Below, in pieces: positions 35,511 to 47,900 of a DNA stretch of 64,000 bases; within the stretch, counting starts at the first letter, position 1; each line of letters begins with the position of its first letter. Origin of the DNA: Apostichopus japonicus (Eukaryota > Echinodermata > Holothuroidea > Aspidochirotida > Stichopodidae); the NCBI RefSeq assembly GCF_037975245.1, contig NC_092579.1, positions 3,806,001 through 3,870,000 on the forward strand, in the 5' to 3' direction. Under the pieces are notes generated by a model. The model had not been told where the DNA came from and made no database searches. It saw only the letters and a list, made by a program, of their open reading frames with translations. The position numbers were made by a program, and so were the translations under genes.

Positions 35511-36901
35511 GAAAAAGACCACGAAATCGTGAGAAAATAGGAAATTATATTTAAAGGAATTTATGTTATGTTTTTATTCAAACTGTTCCGTGTAAGCATG
35601 TTGTACAATTATATACTTCCCTATACTGGAGTGCTGTTAATAAACATTCAAAAATGTTTTCTTTATACTTACATTAATAGACGTCTCTGTAAGACAGGTT
35701 CAGGTGAGGTACAGCTAATATTCTTCGATAGGTCTTGAATATAACCTTGTTCTTGATATAGTTCGATACGTTGTTTCTTTGTATGCTGAGTTTCTTGCAG
35801 GTCAACGAAGCGTGAAGTGATAACACAAATTTCACACAGATGGCCCTTGAGATAACTGAAAAGACAAATGATATGATTTTGATCAGAGTATGAAAAAATT
35901 TATTAAAAACTGTAAAAAAAAAACTGAATTTTATATAAAAAACGCTGAACAGCTGAAGTGTGGCGCACGTAAGATGTAGTGGAGGGTTGACTGATAGGGT
36001 AAAAGAGGAGAACAGGCTTGATCTGATCTGGTATCTAGCAAATTAATGAAATGATAGAACTAATCTTTGACCTCCAACATATAAACCATATCGCATGATG
36101 TTTAAGTCAAAATTGAATTAAAAGCAGTTCGTGTATGTTGTCCTTCTTGTTTAATTGAACATATATGAATCTTACTCGAAAAGTTATGTCGTACCTTACT
36201 AAATACATAGAAATTCATTCTCGAAAAGGGAGGGAGAGGAAGGGCGGGACCGGGGAGGGAGGGGTCGGGGGACTGGCTTAATATCAAAACAGGTGGTCTT
36301 CCTGTTAATTCTACAGATCATCATTAAGATAATCACATATCCTGAGATATCCCTATCCATCAATCTAACTTCCATTGAGTAAGTGGGCCACCATATTGGT
36401 CTATCTAACCAGTCCAACATCAGTCTGCAAAAAGCAAATAACTTTATAGCGTCTGTCATATAGTTACGGCGGACTTGTGACTTGTGTGGTCAACGGTCCC
36501 ATGGGAAATTATATACGATTTACCGTTATTATTCAAACTAGAAACCTGACAAAGTAAGGAGATGAACTAAGTATTTCACATCAGAGTAAACTGGACATGT
36601 TGGTTAGTTGGGGGGGGGGGGGAGTGATGTTGGGGGATTCGGACGGGAGTATGAGTTTGATTTGATTCCCAATAGTTTTTTTTTTCTTTATCCATTACCT
36701 TTTTGAAGATTGTCACCAATCACACATCCTGTTCGACCTCATCGCATCTCTTGTAAATGGTGGTCAGGGAATTTTAGAAAATTCAGACACAGTTTATTTA
36801 TTGGTGTACAAATATTAAAGCAGCACCCGATACTCATAGCTAGTACAGTAACTACTGTTCATGTACCACAATGTCATCAGTTACTACTGCGCTGTATTCC
36901 T
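35511..36901. other. spacer, no gene seen
   Basis: AT-rich sequence with a G run near 36611-36622. No recognised domain or element. Confidence 0.45.
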
Positions 36902-37357
36902 AACTCGGTGACATGTGTTACAGGTGGCACAGTAATTACTGCAAAGCTGTTACACGTTCCCATGTAAGACAAAGAACTGCGCGACTGGACAAGGAGTCTA
37001 TGAGTATTTGACGTAGTAAACTATATACTATATTAAGGCCTAATTTAGACGTATAACTACTCATAAGGCTAATCTAGGTTCCCCCTCTCCGCCTTAGGTC
37101 CCGTTTTGTATATCTGTTTTGTATCTATTTGAGACTTGGACACTATCATCTGTCCGTGAAGAATGTTTCAATCGAATGGATTTACTAATACGATTAGAAA
37201 AAATTTAGGCTACCATCTGAATCTCGCATGCAGTATACAATTAGGGAGTAGTCTTCGTCACCCATCCGCCGCGCATTTTCACCTTTCGGACTCTTAGTTC
37301 AACGTGTAACAGCTTTTCAGTAGTTACTGTGCCACCTGTAACACATGTTACCGTGTT
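36902..37357. mobile_element. MITE-like element with 57-bp inverted termini
   Basis: The arm at 36902-36958 (AACTCGGTGACATGTGTTAC ... GTTACACGTT) is the reverse complement of 37301-37357 with about five mismatches. The 456-bp whole has no coding capacity. Target duplications are not obvious, so the superfamily is undetermined. Confidence 0.7.
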
Positions 37358-38839
37358 GCGAACACAAACGAGGCATCAAAATGACAGCATAGAAACAACC
37401 TTCAAATGTTCACTTACGTTATCTTAGCGTAAATTCCTAAAACATAATGTATAGGGCGAATGCTCCCGTGGTAGGCTAGGAATGAGCTAAGATTACACGG
37501 CATATGAAAGGAAACGGCAAGTCTCTATACCACTCCCTTCGGTTTTTGTCACTCCCCACCCCTCGTTTTTTTTTTGGGGGGGGGAGAGAGGCATATTTCC
37601 TGGGCTAGTATAGAACTGCCTTGTGCGGGTTTATATTATGTGTATATGATAAGAACATATTGCAGAATTTATTCCTTTGTTTTAAACTATTTATTTAACT
37701 AGGAAGTTCACTAAACTATAACACCAACCTTTAAATTAAAACTATAGCTTAATATTTCATAATATATTTAAATCCAAGTCCAAGTTCAAGTCTTTACAGT
37801 GTTGGTTTTTCCATGCATATAGCCTAGGCCCTTTTATGTCGTTTGTTCAACTTTGGACATGGCCATCTCTATACCGTAGAGTCAGGCATGCTGCTATTCG
37901 GCAAGACGCGACAGAGCGGAGTCAACATTGATTGTATCAACAGGATACCACGACTATCATCAGCGGTGTGTGTCAGTATAAGGTCAACGAACACACTGTA
38001 CATTGAATAGGGATTATATCATATAATTATACCTAAATTAGAGAATGAAATACAAAAAAATGTATTCTAGTAACATATTCAGTTAATTTTATCTTCCGGT
38101 TGTCCACCTGTGAAATATTTCAAAATAATCTCCAATGAAACACGGGTCCTCAATCACCACCAAGCCGTTTAATGTACAATCAAGAACAGCTAGAATACTA
38201 TATGAATTAATCCAGTGCAAAACTAAATTATTCAATTCCACAGATCTATATCCCTTGAATTTAAAAGACACGCGTCGGTCCAACACCCGGTGTAGCTCCA
38301 TATCTGTTAATCAGAACACATGAGCGCCAAACTATTAAATCACTAAACGAGGAGGAGGTCCAGTAGGGAACTCTAGTCATGTCGGTGAAGTCAGCCATTA
38401 CATCCAGTTGTGAGCAACAACTTATTGGTTGATTAACAGGTCTTTTGTATCTCGAAATCAGTTGCATTTTGTTTCTGGTTTCCTTGGAAACCTACGAGGT
38501 TGCGTTTCTAGATGCGAGTTAAATTATCGGAATCGAAAGTACAACTCTATTTCAGCATTGAAATGTCTTACTTTGATTAATAGATGAGTAAACAATGACT
38601 GGGATCGCGATAGCTCACAGTGCAGAAGATGTAGAGCTGCTAGAAAACAATACTACGGGACACGTAGGTTAGCTACTTCACTACTACCAAATATATGGTT
38701 CATTGTGTGGTGTTTAACACAAAGCTGGAAAGAGCATACCATTAACAACCAAACAGTGTGAAAGTTTTAACGCAGTAATTTAATACATGTGACTCCCGGA
38801 GAACTGACACTCGTTTTAATGTTTTGATTTTAACGACAA
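37358..38839. other. spacer, no supported gene
   Basis: Includes a poly-T/poly-G junction near 37567-37583. A 23-codon ATG frame at 38595-38663 ends at CAC|GTAGGT and could be a first exon, but nothing downstream supports it. Confidence 0.4.
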
Positions 38840-39150
38840 AAAAAATATCACCACCTCGTTTTATTTAAAACTGTATTACTAACGATATATCCACATGCCA
38901 GAATAACATGGGTTGACGATTATGATGTCCTGGGCTTATCATCACTAACAATTCAATACTAGGAAAAAAGGCTTATAGCCTAACTCAGGCCTATGTACGT
39001 TGCCTTTCCTTTGGTCTAACTAAGGTTAGCCTAGGTAATAACTCAAGCCTAGAATATTTCAGTCTATGAACATAGCCCTATCTAGAATTATATAGAAATT
39101 CATACAAAGGCTCTATTTTGCAACATATTTCCCAACACTATAATTCGGCA
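38840..39150 (+). repeat. 300-bp duplicated segment, copy 2
   Basis: Partner of 33165-33465, same orientation, with indels (an extra ATATTTCAGTCTATGAACAT variant). Confidence 0.75.
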
Positions 39151-41939
39151 AAAGGACATGAGCAGTTGGTATAGGACTAGCCAGTAATCTGAGTTTTAAA
39201 CATTTGTTAACTAACCCAAAGATATAAAATTATGCAGGCTACTATTTGGTTTGGGCGTTTCTCACTGACAAATACAGTTAGCTGGCGTGACTTATTTGTG
39301 TGCCTGATAGCGTTTGGATGTGTTGGTATAGATGGTGCACTAGGCTGGTGACTGGTGACAAATGTAGGGATCCACTAAAAGGAGAGAACGCACTTACGCC
39401 TGTTGGTAGGAGGAACAAAGCGGAACCAAGATGCAGCTTGAAACTTGTCAAAATGAAAGAGAAAAGTGTTGAAGTATGCAGATTAATTTTTGACGGTATT
39501 AACCAGGACGGTCTACGAAATAGGAACTAACTAGTAAGGTCGGTTACACCCAAACTAAAGCTAGGGTTCGTTGAGCATTTTGAATGAGTTAGCGTTATTG
39601 CCGTGAATAGTCATTGTGAGTCATTCCAGGTGAAAAATATGTTTGTTCTACACATGAATAAGGACCACGACAAGCAAAATGCCAAGTCTTTATCATTCAG
39701 AGAGTATTCTACACTGCATAGGACATATAAATAATAAAAGCCAACGCGCAATCACATATGCAGGGAGGAAGTAGCAGTAACTGGTCCGAATTGTCGCATT
39801 CTACTCACAGCAGTCAACAAATAACACTGCAGTCGCGTGTCGATCAAATGAAAATCTCTTGGTCGGAAAACACGTTTTTTTCACATATACATGTACACTA
39901 TGTTTGTTTCATACCAGTCTACATTCTCCAAGCGATTGGCTGGCATTACGTCATTGACTGCTGCTTCGTCCTGTATGGTTGTCATCGTCGTCAGATTAAT
40001 CTGTTTTTGACTCAAATATATAGGGTTGTGTGTCTCCCTGAGGTGAGAATTCGAAATTTGAAAGCTGTTAAGTTTTTGATTGGTAGATGTTTCCAATGAT
40101 TTAGTCACCACACGTTAAGACAACAAAGAAAAAATAAAGACAGTCCACCATAGAAAAGGATTTGTTTGACTGTATTTCTGCAATGTAAAGTGACGGTGAT
40201 GACGTCATAACTGTAACCGAGTAACTACGAGAAGAATGTGCGATTACTCGACTACAAAATAAATAGTCGAATATCAGCACTACTCTAACTTTTCTTATTA
40301 ATATACATATTTCATACATTTCAAAGACTTTTTAAACATTTTTCATTCTGCATGAACGTTAAAATATTAAGAGATGAACTGTAATATGAAAGTTTATTAC
40401 AAACCTTTGCACTGTCTCTACTATTTGCACTTGAAATTTAAAATTCCTTCCAAAGCATCACAATGTAACTGCATAATTGCCCTAATACTTACTCGAACTA
40501 AGTTAAAGTTAGACCACATGCCTAGGCTAACGATCGCCTAGGCCTAACTTACCATAGGCTAGGGCAAATAGGGGAAATAAGTTAGGGCTTGGATACTTAG
40601 GCCTAGTAACTTAAACTGTAGCCTAGTTTGCAGGCCTTAGTTCGGCCAACTCAGTTCTAATCCAACTTAAGATTTAAAGTGAGTTGGCTAGTATTACTGG
40701 ATCAAGTCTCACTCGCATCCGGCCGGGGTGTCATAATTTGCACTATGCAGCTGGATAATAGTTTGGCATCGAGTTAGCATTGGATAATAGTGTGGCATAT
40801 GTTATGGATTTCAAATGTTGTACTTGTGGATAGTTATTGGTAATTGGTATTTGTATCTGTGTGTACATTTTGTCGTTGCATTTCAATGTTTTATCATCAT
40901 TTTGATATATGTTGTATTTGTTAATGATTATTGGTAATTATATGTATGGTGATAGTGTAAACGGAGAAGAAAATGATATTCTTCATTTGTCTTTATGTGT
41001 TTATTATGTCGCTGCATTTAAATCACGGTTTATTATGACAAATAATAATGGTGATAGTGTAAATGATAGGAATATAAAACATTTCAGTTGTCTCCATGTG
41101 TGTCAAAGTGATATTGCTACATATGAACGAAATGAATACCATAAATCATGACAGAGCCTGGTTAGGGAAGCTTTATGCGATTACGATGTTCCTTCCTATT
41201 CTGCTAATACTGTAACAAGCCAGAACCTTTATAACGGCAGTGTCTGTATGGGTTTATACGCCAGTCGGGTCCATTAATGTGTTCCCATAAAGCATATGTA
41301 ATTAACAATATGAAAAGCGAAGGTTCATTCTGCCAATAACTTGGACCAGTGGCATGTGTATTTGCCATACGTCAACAGCTGGGCTTTATCAATCAGCTAT
41401 CAACCAATCACTAAGCAATACAGCGACCATATCCCTTCAAATATACTGGTCTTAATCAGAGAGCAGTATTAAGTGTGAGGTCAACGGGCAATGAGTGAGA
41501 ACAATAGCTTTTAAAGGCCATCAAATTCTCAGGAAAGGGAATTCGTTCCTCCCCTCAAAAATGCCAAATGAAAATATTACTCTGAAAATGTAGAAATTAG
41601 TTTTATTACCCACATTTACATATCCACACACGAGCAACAGTGTGCACAACCCACAACCACACATTGCAACAGAAGCAATTCAGTAAAACTGCTGTGTGAG
41701 GTACACACAAACTATACAACCAACACACTATAAGACACATCCCTGTCTAATTCTAATGAGGCATGATCCTTTTCCTAGCATTTGGCCTAGGGTATCCCGC
41801 AGAATTATCCTTGAATCCATGACCTTACGTTAGACAGCTAAAGCTTATGAAGGCATAACCTAACAGACTAAACTTAACGCTACATGTAGCATACGCCCAT
41901 TAAAAGCCGCATTGACTTACACAGTATATCACAAAAGAA
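39151..41939. other. spacer, no gene seen
   Basis: Several short open frames lack domains. A GCCTAGGCTA-type low-complexity stretch occupies about 40515-40630. A short internal duplication of GGTGATAGTGTAAA is at 40949 and 41050. Confidence 0.45.
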
Positions 41940-42010
41940 ATATGATCTTTATGTGGTCTCTATGTGGTCTGTATTTGGTCTTTATGTGGTAATGTGGTCT
42001 CTATGTGTTT
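41940..42010. repeat. imperfect ATGTGGTCT tandem repeat
   Basis: Six or so units of (T/C)(T/A)TATGTGGTCT with length drift. Noncoding. Confidence 0.7.
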
Positions 42011-42479
42011 ACAAAGAAGTTTTCATTAGCTAAACGCTACCCATTTGTGGATAACTGACAAGTTGGCCTTTCAGGCACCATCAATCTTCTGTACCATGAC
42101 CGCGCAATTTTTTTGCTATTTTGTCACTTGTAAACAAACCGCTTCACTCAGTAGTAAACAATTTTTTGAAATTAAAATAGTCAACTTGAAAGAAATCAAT
42201 ACAGGTCAATGGTGGTCAACCTGAGGTCAAACGTCGCCCAAATGCAGGTCGACTTTTGGATTACAGTAGTGTAACTCCCAACATTGATGGACATTTGGTT
42301 CTCAAGTAATTGCAAAAATACTAGTTTTTGACCACTTATTGACCTTTGTCGTCCTTGGATCGAATGACCGTTATGTTTGGAAACGATCCCTGACCCCATT
42401 CACAAATACTCCCAAAATATCAACCATTTCGGACCCTGTCAATGGGAGTTGTTGCATTTTTAATATTTTCCATTTTTTA

Positions 42480-42690
42480 CCCTAAATGACCTTTGGAGAC
42501 CTTTGTGGGCACGAAAAACGATAGAGATCTTCCTCTCACTATGGGCTATCCACACACCAAGTTTGGTAATGATACATCATATCCTTATTGAGATATCGTG
42601 TACACAAACCAAGCGTCACAAACACACTCTCGCCAAGTTGAATGCATAGGTTCCTTGCTTTGCAAAAAGCAAGGAACCAAAAATGAATCG
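42480..42690 (+). repeat. TGACCTTTG-family repeat ending in a hairpin
   Basis: A GACCTTTG-rich unit leads through TGAGATATCGTGTACAC and a CA-rich tract to the terminal stem GGTTCCTTGC...GCAAGGAACC (about 42650-42680). The same TTCCTTGC/GCAAGGAA ending appears, degenerate, at 50727-50755 and 62393-62422. It marks one end of a dispersed repeat family. Confidence 0.6.
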
Positions 42691-42842
42691 CCCTACCCTT
42701 GGCTTAAATAGCAGTAGGCCTACCGAACAATTTCTGTGATTTTAGTCCTAGCCCATGCCTCTCCATCCTCCTAAATTATTTCAATATGCCTTATCACATC
42801 GTTAAGCCATTCTGCTTTCTCCTCCCCCCCCCCCCCAACAAA

Positions 42843-42950
42843 CGGTATTTTCCGCTGACAAGGCGTTGTTTTCCGCTGACAAATTTGGTGTGCCGCGGAG
42901 AGCACCGTTTTTTGTCTGCGGGAAGTACCATGCGCGGAAAATAACGGTAC
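42843..42950. repeat. small inverted repeat, GGTATTTTCCGC type
   Basis: ACGGTATTTTCCGC on the left and GCGGAAAATAACGGT on the right are inverted with a small offset. The G/C-rich centre contains CCGCGGAG and a second TTTTCCGCTGAC. It may be a foldback MITE. Confidence 0.5.
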
Positions 42951-43061
42951 CCGGCCAAAGCCTACTCAGCATAGCCAGGTATATTCTGGACAGTAATTTT
43001 ATAGGCTATTTATCTAAATTTACTCAACTATGACTTTAAGACCTAATGATATTCACTAATT

Positions 43062-44572
43062 AGTTCAATTTCTATGAGCCCAAATGACCTACGCTAGGGT
43101 CCAGCCCTAGTTTTATAGTTTACACCTAGATGTTTGGCTGGACCATAGGCTAGGCCTGCGTTTCTTATTTGAATTTGGTGTCTAATACTGATGGCCATTG
43201 GGCCTATGGAGCACAATTTACAAAAGTCACAACTCCACAAAACGTATGACATATCTCGTGTCTTCGTAATATCGTGTTTTCAAGGTTTTCACAATTTGGC
43301 CCCTAGTGACCCCCAATGACCTTTGACCTCACCAAACCATAGGGATCTTGAACTCAACGTGCCACAACTACATACTAAATATGAAATTGGTCCAAGCTTC
43401 CCTTCTTGAGATATCGTGTTTACAAGGTTTCACAATCTGACCCCTGGTGACCCCAATGACCTTTGAACTCCTCTAAAAACCAATAGACTTCTTTTACTCA
43501 ATGTGGTATTCCTACACACCAAATATGAGATTGGTACAAGCTCCCCTTATTGAGATACCATGTTTAAAAGCAAGGCGTCACATGCACATATACACACTCA
43601 TCCGCCTGAGTGACTACAAAGTTACGATTACCATCAGAAACGAAAATGTTTGGTTTTGTAAGACTTCTACAGAAAATTTAATACTGTCCTGAAATGAATT
43701 AACATGTCCAAAAAAAAAACACTTGAGCGATTTGTTCACCATGTGGCCTGACGAAAAATATATTGTCAATATATCTGTCATAATGATACGGCTTAAGCGT
43801 AGAAAATGATAGCTTTTCCTATTCCAATCTGTGAATAAATATGTTTGCGTACGAAGGTGCTAATTAAGTGCCCACAGCAAAATTTTGACAAGCCATAAAT
43901 ATATTCCTGACACATTGTTGCTTGAACTACAGTTTTGTTTCTTCTGAAATCTCTGACAAGTCTTGCACATCCTTCATTTTCTTTCTCTGTCAGGGCTTTT
44001 TCTAGTTTTGTGATGTTTGTGAAGAAATCAGTGAATTTTCGGTCGGCATCTGTGTAGTTACATCATGATACCAAGATTGAACTGAATCGGACATAGGGTT
44101 GAAGAGATATTGAAATTTTATGAGTTTGATATTAAAGCCCGCCCACTCATAAATATTCATTAGATGGGAACCACAAACAATCGGGCACATATACACATCA
44201 TGGTGCAACTCCCTACCCAGCATAACAATGACTTAACTTGTGGTTGTTGAGATAGCATGTTTACAATTGAGCCGTCACATCCACACACACGCACACAAGT
44301 CATCATGACTGCATTGATTATGATTCTAATCGAAACCAAAACTTACAGCATACACACACGCACGCTGACATGAATGTATAAGTTACTTGTAATTGTTTGC
44401 TTATCAAAGCCAAGAATAGAGTATACAGTCACATAAAGTATTTACATACATAACCATGTAAGAGGGGGAGTAGAATATAAGTCACTCATACTGGTGTAAT
44501 TAAGCATATAATGCTGTTTAATCAGCTCGAACTGTAATTAACAGTGATTACAGAAAGATTTACTGCCTTCCT
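43062..44572 (+). repeat. 1.5-kb segmental duplication, right copy
   Basis: Partner of 33975-35510. It contains a perfect TGACCTTTGACCT at 43317-43329 and the better-preserved DED exon copy at 43904-44050. It ends about 100 bp downstream of the stop codon of the DED/ZU5/UBA gene. Confidence 0.85.
43904..44050 (-). pseudogene. 49-codon copy of the terminal DED exon, frame still open
   Basis: Minus-strand translation begins DADRKFTDFFTNITKLEKAL and ends VVQATMCQE. It parallels SPTNVTTLENALTEQ... to VVQAALCPE of the real last exon at 44677. The frame is intact, but the stop has become TAT, there is no acceptor, and the N-terminal half of the domain is missing. I call it a duplicated, truncated exon. 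Confidence 0.75.
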
Positions 44573-44676
44573 CTGCCCCTCTCAAGTGAACAAGTTCCTG
44601 GTTAGTGTTACATCACCATTGGTGATATGTTCATATCAATACTTGTCTACAATAACCCACAATATGATTTCAGTCA

Positions 44677-44978
44677 TTATTCTGGGCACAATGCTGCTTG
44701 AACTACAGGATTTTTCCATCTAAATTCTCTGACAAGTTTTCCACATTCTTCATTTCCTTGTTCTGTTAAGGCATTTTCCAATGTTGTGACATTTGTAGGA
44801 GATATCAGTAAACTTTTGGTCAGCTTCTCTAACAAAAGAGTTCCTGGTGTTTTGTGCTTCTTGATTTCAGTAACTCCTTCTTCAGGAAGTTGGAAAATAT
44901 TTGCCAGCAGGGTAGATTGGTCTACATCAAGATGTTCTGATATGTTTTGCTTTAGCTGATCAAATGATTTCATGATGG
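44677..44978 (-). CDS. terminal DED-like exon with stop codon
   Basis: After CAACCTTACAG it reads IMKSFDQLKQNISEHLDVDQ, LLANIFQLPEEGVTEIKK, TPGTLLLEKLTKSLLISPTN, VTTLENALTEQGNEECGKLV and ends in LCPE-TAA (stop 44679-44677). The TPGTLLLEKL helix after a Lys-rich turn matches DED 1 and DED 2. Partial copies of this exon lie at 43904-44050 and 34840-34979. Confidence 0.8.
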
Positions 44979-47900
44979 CTGTAAGGTTGAAAGAAAAGTA
45001 AATTGTGGCTCTACATAAAGTGCATTAAACTGATCCTGTTTTAAGCAAATAATATCCAGAAATGTGAGACAACATAGATGTGTTTCTTACACTCAGGGGC
45101 AAAATAAACCTGAAAGCTCAGAGTTTTCAATGAGACTAAAATGGAAATCTGATTTAAATCCCAGAGTGCATATTTAAAGCAGGTGGCTGAATTTCAGTAA
45201 TTGTTGTTTTCCACTGCAATGTGACTCGAATACAGTATCAATACTCAGTCTAAGTGTGTTGCTTTGGTATCAATACTTATGTTTAAAACCTAAGCACACA
45301 TCAATACTTAACATAATTTAGGTGCAATCCTTTTATATAAGATGTATATGTAATCTTGCTATTCATGCATCCGCATTTTACATACTGCCGACAATTCCTT
45401 ACATTTGAGATGTGTACACCTGATCGTACTTTGCAAAGAGGAGTCCCGACTGCAGTTGTCAACTATTTGCAAAACTTGATATTGAAGAAACTGTTTTAGT
45501 TTAGAAATCTGTTAGTGAGTGCAACATGGTAATGAAACATCTTCAGCTGCATTAACATGCTAAAGTAATTAATTACTCACATTCAGGTAGAATGAGCTGG
45601 AATGGAGATGTGATTTGGTCAATGTGTCGTAACTTTTCAATCTGTGAAGAGGAAACAGGGGAAAGCTGTATGATTGCCCTAGAAAATTACTTTGTGCATA
45701 TTTCACCTCTATCAATTAAGAAGCAGTTTAACTAATACTTTAAAGATATGTTAATTAGGAATTAATGTTTATACAGTATATTTTCTATACATTTGTAGCT
45801 AGTCATAACATTTCTTCTGACATTTTAAAATTATATTTCAAACCTTTATAATAAATGTCAGTTCATCAACTAAGACCGACAGAGCAGAGACTTTGATAGA
45901 AACGGAACCAGGAAACGAAAACGTTTGGTGGTTCTGATGCCTTAACATATACATAGTGTGGTAAGCCATACATGTTAATATTCACAAACTTGTGCACAGC
46001 CAAATGCAGAGGATTATCTATTGACTAATGCTGCAACATATAAAGGAAGGTACCAGGGATAAGTCATCATGTTGAGACATATTATAAAACAGATACATGC
46101 ATGAATTTTAATGTGGTCAAATTTTATGATCTCATAAGCATGTATCTGTACTTAACATATCATCCAAGTACTCATGTGAAGCTAATCAGACATACTATTT
46201 CAGATTAAGAATTTTATGTTCACAGATTACAGTTCATGATACGCACACAAAAAACAACACAGTTGATTGTATGAATGTAGTGTGACAAACCTAATATGTC
46301 AAGGATGAAAATCATAAAACATTTGGTTGTTGTCATGTGTTTAACAGCCATTTCTTGCAATTTGATGAATATTAATGACATGAAGTTGGAGATGTAATGA
46401 AAATGTGCTTTTTGTGCACCAACATCACCATACCAGTATGAAAAAAGTTTACTTTAAGCCCTGTCCACTCATTAACTTTCATGAGATGAGAACCAAGAAC
46501 AATGTGGCATAAATACTCATCATGGGGATCTATCTCTCAAGTACAACATTGATTCAACTTGTGGTTGTTGAGATATTGTGTTTACAAGCTGTTTTTGACA
46601 ATGTTCAATTAAGCTCCACCCAATCATGAATATCACTGATGTAAAATTGTTGTTGCAAAGACTACGTAATTACATAACCATACCATGTATCTGACAAAAT
46701 TCTACAAACGGTTGCAGAGATATTGACATTTTAAGAAATCTCTCTGTTACACCCTGCCAATTTCAATAATATTGAAGAGATGGGAACCACAAGCACTTAG
46801 GCACATCTACACAGCATGGGGCATCTACCTACCAAGTACAACGTTGATTCAAATTGTGCTTGTTGATATATCATGTTTAAAAGCTGTTTTCCACGATTTT
46901 CCATTAAGCCCCACCCACTCATGAATATTAATGAGGTTAAAGTTGTTCTTGCAAAGAAAAAAACAGGCACTTACTATGTAGTTAAATCACCATACCAAGT
47001 ATGAACTAAATCAAACATACGGTTGAAGACATTGCCATATTAAGAATTTTATGTTAAGGCCCACCCACTCATTAATATTCATGAGATGGGAACGACAAAT
47101 AATAGCAAACATCTACACATCATGGGGCATCTACCTACCACACATGACATTTGCCTCATCTTGCGGTTGTTGAAATATCGTGTTTACAAGCTAGCCGTCA
47201 CATCAACACACACACACACATGAACATACATGATTGTATTACATTCAGACCGAGGACCCCATTGTATTTTCCATTGTTCAAATCCACGTACCCTTACCTT
47301 AACAATACCCCAAACAATAGAATTCTTCCGAGGACGTGGTGATTCTTTAGAAATCACAACCAAGGACCTGGAATTCTTTTGTTCAAGTCCTCGGTCAGCT
47401 GGCAAAACAAACGCACACACACACCTATATGCACGACAGCATGATCGCAAAGGTTACTGAGCCTTTGGCAAGATAACCAGAAATGACTTTCTAAGAGAAT
47501 GTTAAAAGGGTAAATAATCATCAAACAAGGTAAATATAAAAGAAGTTGCAGTATCTAAGATAAATCCAAAGTAAATTGTTAAACTCCTCATATTCAAATC
47601 TTTCTTTCTGTTAAGTCAAAATCGAGTTACCTGCAACTGAATACTAAACTGGAAAAGATTCCTTTTAAGTAACATCCCATATCTTGCTTCTATTTCCAGA
47701 TTGACAGTATCTTTGATCCCACTATACTGAAGATGGAATTCTATCTTGTGTCTGTTCTTTAACCATAAGGTTTCCATGGCAACATCCTGTAGAGAAGAAT
47801 AATCAGAGGGTCTTTAATTATTATTTCATAAAACTTTAGACTTGAAAGCATTTAATATGACATTGAAGTGGTTAAAGTTAATGTGCTGACAGCTAAGCAA

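Noticed and set aside
36199-36459. 86-codon minus-strand frame with a Pro/Ser-rich end
   Set aside because: The Pro-rich part translates a GGGA-rich low-complexity stretch, and there is no supporting gene structure.
38595-38663. Possible first exon, MTGIAIAHSAEDVELL...
   Set aside because: A reasonable start context and a CAC|GTAGGT donor are present, but no downstream exon continues it and no family is recognisable.
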